A stretch of 64,000 bases of DNA, from assembly GCA_964384945.1 (NCBI GenBank), contig CAYLMK010000001.1:62001-126000 (forward strand), in the 5' to 3' direction. Of this stretch, positions 60,648-64,000 are shown piece after piece (the stretch's first letter is position 1; every line of letters begins with the position of its first letter). Under the pieces are notes generated by a model. The model saw only the letters and a list, made by a program, of their open reading frames with translations. It was not told the origin of the DNA and did not search any database. The translations under genes were made by a program, and so were the position numbers. Source of the DNA: S015-6 sp964384945 (GTDB taxonomy: Bacteria > Desulfobacterota > DSWW01).

Positions 60648-60685
60648 TTGACAGCATATTAGATATATATTAATGTACATCTAAT
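60648..60685 (+). promoter_or_regulatory. Promoter and probable PadR operator
   Basis: A perfect TTGACA (60648-60653) is followed by a very AT-rich stretch with a weak -10 (TAATGT, 60671-60676, spacing 17). A perfect inverted repeat, ATTAGAT (60658-60664) and ATCTAAT (60679-60685), covers the spacer and -10; its centre holds ATGTACAT, like known PadR boxes built on ATGT/ACAT. Autorepression of the PadR gene downstream is the natural reading. Confidence 0.6.
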
Positions 60686-60761
60686 TTAATGTATTTATCT
60701 TTCCTTTCAGCTTCCAGCGTCCAAAGGAGGTTGCGCTCCGCGAGACTCACTGGAAGAGGGG

Positions 60762-61331
60762 GTGCCCTTGTCCCTGCGTCACGTATTGCTGGGGCTGCTT
60801 TCGGAGAACTCGGGTCACGGGTACGGCCTCCGGAAACAGCTCGTGCACCGCCTGGGCCATTTCCGTACTATCAACGAAGGGCAGCTCTACACCCAGCTGG
60901 CCAGGATGGAGGAGGAGGGCCTGATCGAGCGGGAGGTGGTCGTCCCCGAAAAAGGGCCGGCCAAGAAGCTTCTCCACATCACGGAGAGGGGGAAGCAGGC
61001 CTTCCGGGAATGGCTCCGGTCCGATCAGTACGAGCGGGACGGCGTTCTCTACGACTTCATGCACGGCTTCCCCTTCCTCACGAAGTGCAGCTTCTTCAAG
61101 CACCTCGATCCGGAGGAGGCCCGGAGGAAGGTCCGGGCCCAGGTGGCGCGGATGGAGCAGAAGAAGGCGGCCTATCAGGAGATCCTCTCGCAGATGGAGC
61201 GGCGCAGGGCGGATCCCTTTCGGATCCGGATCCTCGCGTACGGACTCGGGGAGGTGGAACGCCGAATCGACTGGCTCAAGGAGCTTGAGCGCGATCTGAT
61301 TCGCCCACGGAGCGAGGCCACAACCGCATGA
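60762..61331 (+). CDS. PadR family transcriptional regulator
   Basis: This 189-residue protein has the PadR winged helix at residues 3-85: LRHVLLGLLSENSGHGYGLR, INEGQLYTQLARMEEEGLIE and KKLLHITERGKQAF, followed by a helical dimerisation domain of the Vir_act_alpha_C type (RAQVARMEQKKAAYQEIL). It should respond to a small aromatic or toxic ligand. GTG 60762 is annotated; TTG 60768 gives the more usual MSLRH start and better ribosome spacing. Its stop overlaps the next gene (ATGA), an acyl-CoA dehydrogenase remnant. Confidence 0.92.
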   Translation: MPLSLRHVLLGLLSENSGHGYGLRKQLVHRLGHFRTINEGQLYTQLARMEEEGLIEREVVVPEKGPAKKLLHITERGKQAFREWLRSDQYERDGVLYDFMHGFPFLTKCSFFKHLDPEEARRKVRAQVARMEQKKAAYQEILSQMERRRADPFRIRILAYGLGEVERRIDWLKELERDLIRPRSEATTA

Positions 61332-61811
61332 ACGCGGACGAGATCAGGGCCTTCGCGGAAGCGGAGGTCTTTCCGACCTTCAAGGATCGATACGAAGGCC
61401 GGCGATTCTCCCGGGACATCTGGAGGCGGATGGCCCGGACCGGCCTGTTCGGCTTCCTCGTCCCGGAGAGTTACGGCGGCTCGGGCCGGGGGCCCGAGGC
61501 TTTGGTGGAGGCGATCGAGGCCTTCGTGCAGGGCGGCAGGGGCCTGGGCCTGCGAGGCGCTCGGCCGTGTCGGCCTGGACGATCGCCTCACCGAACGGCT
61601 CTTGTTTTCGACCGGTCTGCTCTCCAGGTGGTGGGACCGGTTCGAGCAGCTCCTGCGCGGCGTTTCCGATATCCCGGCATTTCCGCTCGGGATCCTCTTG
61701 AAGGATGCGGGCCTCCTGAAGGTGGGCGGCCGACTCTACGAACTCCAGACAGCGCGTGTCGCTGAAGACCTGCTCCGCGAGGGCGGTCGGACGAGGACCG
61801 AAGGAGAATAG
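61328..61811 (+). pseudogene. Acyl-CoA dehydrogenase remnant
   Basis: The first 70 codons (ATG 61328, coupled to padR) encode a typical acyl-CoA dehydrogenase N-terminus with WRRMARTGLFGFLVPESYGG and ALVEAIEAFVQGG. The frame then loses similarity; near 61540-61560 reading must shift to another frame, where LDDRLTERLLFSTGLLSRWW and FPLGILLKDAGLLKVGGRLYE continue to a stop at 61811. The flavin-binding and catalytic middle of about 300 residues is missing. An internal deletion that also broke the frame fits best; whether the tail belongs to the same gene is uncertain. Confidence 0.6.
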
Positions 61812-61886
61812 ACGGCCTCCCGGGCGCAGAGGCCGCAGCCGGGGCCCGGGCATTCGGCGGTGACGGAACACAGCAAAGGAGGAGCG

Positions 61887-62810
61887 ATGTTCGGGTCGTA
61901 TCGGGAAGTCCAGGAGCGCTTCGACGGACAGAACTACATCTGCAACGAGGAGGCCGCGATCGTGGTCTACCTCGCCTCCCAGATGAAACGGCCCCTGCTT
62001 GTGGAAGGCCCTGCCGGCGTGGGCAAGACCGATCTCGCCAAGGTTCTGGCCGCCTCCCAGGGCCTCAAGCTCATCCGGCTGCAGTGCTACGAGGGCCTGG
62101 ACGAGACCAAGGCCCTCTACGAGTGGGAATATTCCAAGCAGCTGCTCTACACCCAGATCCTCAAGGACAAGATCGCCCAGGCCCTCGATGCGGCCCGCAC
62201 CCTCTCCGAGGCGGTGGAGAGGATTGCGACGGAGGACGACGCATTTTTCTCGGAGCGTTTTCTCGTGGCCAGACCCCTGTTGAAGGCGATCCTTTCCGAG
62301 GAAATGTCGGTCCTGCTCATCGACGAGGTGGACAAGTCCGACCCGGAGTTCGAGGCCTTTCTCCTCGAAGTGCTGAGCGACTTCCAGGTGAGCATCCCGG
62401 AGATAGGCACCCTGAAGGCCCGGCACATCCCGCTGGTGGTCCTGACGAGCAACAGCAGCCGCGAGCTGAGCGATGCGCTGAAGCGCAGATGCTTCTATCT
62501 GTATCTCGACTTCCCGTCCGCAGAACAGGAAGCGGCGATTCTGAGGAAGAAGGTGCCGGATCTCGACGATCGGCTCATCCGCCAGGTTGCCGAGGCGGTC
62601 GGTTCCATGCGGAAGCTCGATCTCAAGAAGCCTCCCAGCATCGGAGAGAGCCTGGACTGGGCCAGGGCCCTGGTTCTGTTGCACGCGGACCGACTCGGTT
62701 CGGAAATCCTTCGGAGGACGCTGCCGACCCTGATCAAGTACCCGGCGGATCGGGAGCGGGTCCTGAAGGAGATGGGAAGGGTGCTCCCTCGCGACGGGAG
62801 CGAGGGTTAA
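61887..62810 (+). CDS. MoxR-family AAA+ ATPase
   Basis: This 307-residue ATPase has Walker A VEGPAGVGKTDLAK near residue 45, RLQCYEGLDETKALYEWEY (MoxR signature region), Walker B VLLIDEVDKSDPEFEAFLLE, sensor 1 in VLTSNSSRELSDALKRRC, and a C-terminal lid. MoxR proteins work with VWA-domain partners to remodel or load cofactors into enzymes. The partner is encoded next. ATG 61887 follows AAAGGAGGAGC. CoxD-type members mature Mo-containing CO dehydrogenases, but the target here is unknown. Confidence 0.93.
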   Translation: MFGSYREVQERFDGQNYICNEEAAIVVYLASQMKRPLLVEGPAGVGKTDLAKVLAASQGLKLIRLQCYEGLDETKALYEWEYSKQLLYTQILKDKIAQALDAARTLSEAVERIATEDDAFFSERFLVARPLLKAILSEEMSVLLIDEVDKSDPEFEAFLLEVLSDFQVSIPEIGTLKARHIPLVVLTSNSSRELSDALKRRCFYLYLDFPSAEQEAAILRKKVPDLDDRLIRQVAEAVGSMRKLDLKKPPSIGESLDWARALVLLHADRLGSEILRRTLPTLIKYPADRERVLKEMGRVLPRDGSEG

Positions 62811-62838
62811 ATCCGCCGCAAAGCCGCATTCGTGAGCC

Positions 62839-64000
62839 ATGCAGAGAGCCGTCCTCGCATTCGCGAACAACCTGAGGCAGAACGGGATCCGCATCTCCGT
62901 CGACGAGGTCTTGAGCGCCCTCGCCGGGATCGAGCGCATCGACCTGGCGAGCAGGACGCAGTTCAAGACGGTGCTCAAGGCCGCATGGATCAAGAGGGCC
63001 GATGACATCGAGGCGTTCGAGCGGCTCTTCGATCTCTTCTTCGGCGGCTTCGCGGCGCCCGACGAGATGCTCTTCGACCCTCTGTCCCGGGGGGGCCTCC
63101 GGGAGGCGGTGCGGGAGGTGCTCGAGCAGGCCGACGGCCTCTTCTCTCCGGAGTTCCGCCGGATGATCCTCGGCGGGATCGCCGCGCTGGCGGCCGCCCT
63201 TCCCGAACTGGCCGCTCGCACGGGCCTGGGAGAAATCCGCTACCCTTTGCAGGGCGCCCATTTCGCACAGAAGATCCGCAAAGAACTCGGCATGGATCGC
63301 TGGCCCGCGGAGACGGAGCATCTGCTCTCCCTGCTCGAGCACAAAGGGGTGGAGGAGGCCGATCGGGCGGCCTTGGGCGCGGAAATCGCCGGGAGGATGC
63401 ACACCCTGGGCGAGATGGTCCGCGAGTTCGTGGGCAGGCAGGCGCAGGCCCTTGTGCGGAAGGCCGACCCGCAGGACCTTCCCCGAGACATCATGGAGAA
63501 GGGCTTTGGTGCTCTCACCCCCTGGGAGATACGGGCCATGCGGGAGGCGATCCGGGAGCTGGTCCAGAAAATACGCGACGAATCCGCGCTCCGCCAGAAA
63601 CGCCGGCGGCGGGGCCGGTTCGATCTCAAACACACCCTTCGAAGAAGCCTGGCCTACGGGGGCGTTCCCCTCGAGGTGGCCTTCCGGAGACGAAAGAAGT
63701 CAAAGACGAGGATCGTGACCCTGTGCGACGTGTCCAGCTCGGTCTGGAACGCCTCGCGGTTCATGCTCCACCTCCTTTACTCTCTCCAGGACCAGTTCGA
63801 CAGGGTCCGGAGTTTTGTCTTCGTCGACCAACTCGCAGAGGTCACGGAGTTCTTCGAGCGGCAGGAGGTCAACGAGGCGATCGAAAGCGCGTTGAAGAAG
63901 GCCGACCTGCCGTACAACCGCTACACGGACTACGGGAGTGTCTTCAAGCAGTTCTTCGAAGAATACATGGACGCGGTCAACCGCAAAACGACCTTCCTCG
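62839..64000 (+). CDS. VWA-domain CoxE-like protein (3' end outside the window)
   Basis: The frame from ATG 62839 is open to the last base, giving 387 codons. It starts FANNLRQNGIRISVDEVLSA as in CoxE/VWA-containing MoxR partners. The MIDAS motif DVSSSVWNASRF (DxSxS) lies near residue 301, after RRSLAYGGVPLEVAFRRRKK. CoxE-like proteins pair with MoxR ATPases in metalloenzyme maturation. It starts 28 bases after the moxR stop. The C-terminal end is missing from the window. Confidence 0.9.
   Translation, partial: MQRAVLAFANNLRQNGIRISVDEVLSALAGIERIDLASRTQFKTVLKAAWIKRADDIEAFERLFDLFFGGFAAPDEMLFDPLSRGGLREAVREVLEQADGLFSPEFRRMILGGIAALAAALPELAARTGLGEIRYPLQGAHFAQKIRKELGMDRWPAETEHLLSLLEHKGVEEADRAALGAEIAGRMHTLGEMVREFVGRQAQALVRKADPQDLPRDIMEKGFGALTPWEIRAMREAIRELVQKIRDESALRQKRRRRGRFDLKHTLRRSLAYGGVPLEVAFRRRKKSKTRIVTLCDVSSSVWNASRFMLHLLYSLQDQFDRVRSFVFVDQLAEVTEFFERQEVNEAIESALKKADLPYNRYTDYGSVFKQFFEEYMDAVNRKTTFL

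Noticed and set aside
1..64000. tRNA or rRNA genes, including a tRNA-Sec near selB
   Set aside because: No T-loop or acceptor-stem pattern or rRNA motif was found by eye on either strand; a covariance-model search would settle it.

Overview
The window is a GC-rich, gene-dense bacterial chromosome segment with both ends cut inside genes (selB at the left, a VWA/CoxE-like gene at the right). The gene mix suggests an anaerobic or facultatively anaerobic member of the former Deltaproteobacteria (Desulfobacterota or a relative). It has SelB, an ASKHA-type corrinoid-activation homologue, a cytoplasmic molybdopterin/iron-sulfur/NAD(P) operon, many CoA-ester enzymes and a PAS/two-CW hybrid kinase. 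This placement is inferred from gene content only. No rRNA, tRNA, CRISPR array, prophage or complete transposon was seen.

Layout. 1-3.2 kb: selB end, then nucleotide-sugar genes (a GDP-deoxyhexulose reductase-like SDR, gmd) coupled to uppP. 3.5-7.1 kb: signalling block (CheY-like receiver, PAS/two-CW/HisKA/receiver/GGDEF hybrid, VanZ-like protein). 7.2-8.5 kb: foreign-looking island with a HigBA-type toxin-antitoxin pair, an attC-like 59-bp element and an HNH endonuclease remnant. 8.7-18 kb: RACo-like ferredoxin/ASKHA protein, an alkyl-DHAP-synthase-like flavoenzyme with an SDR, a divergent 3-ketosphinganine-reductase-like SDR, dinB and a lipoprotein carboxylesterase. 18-26 kb: Tat-type ferredoxin lipoprotein with an unrecognised Cys-rich partner, divergent kinase and esterase genes, a penicillin-acylase-family protein and a B12-binding radical SAM protein. 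26-31 kb: a 14-repeat FG-GAP/VCBS surface protein, then a sulfatase/membrane-protein pair. 31-36 kb: two acyl-CoA synthetases, an acetoacetate-decarboxylase-family protein and RidA. 36.5-38.7 kb: a HAMP sensor and trkH, both disrupted. 38.9-44 kb: the molybdoenzyme, four-cluster ferredoxin and FAD/NAD(P) operon. 44-47 kb: flavodoxin, 3-hydroxyacyl-CoA dehydrogenase and phosphotransferase operon. 47-49.2 kb: two Spy-like periplasmic proteins around an ECF sigma factor and a small membrane anti-sigma candidate. 49.4-54 kb: flavoprotein, MopE-like protein, and a phosphotransferase/helical/AttH-like operon. 54-56 kb: a second sulfatase/membrane-protein pair, paralogous to the first. 56-60.5 kb: ugd, an agmatinase-family gene, lipB and pyrB. 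60.6-64 kb: PadR regulator with a probable autoregulatory operator, a broken acyl-CoA dehydrogenase, and a MoxR ATPase with a VWA partner.

The items most worth attention are the duplicated sulfatase/membrane-protein unit (29-31 and 54-56 kb), the AGPS-like plus SDR cluster as a possible ether- or sphingolipid route, the cytoplasmic Mo/Fe-S/NAD(P) operon, the cassette-like toxin-antitoxin island, and several promoters placed so close to start codons that leaderless mRNAs are expected.
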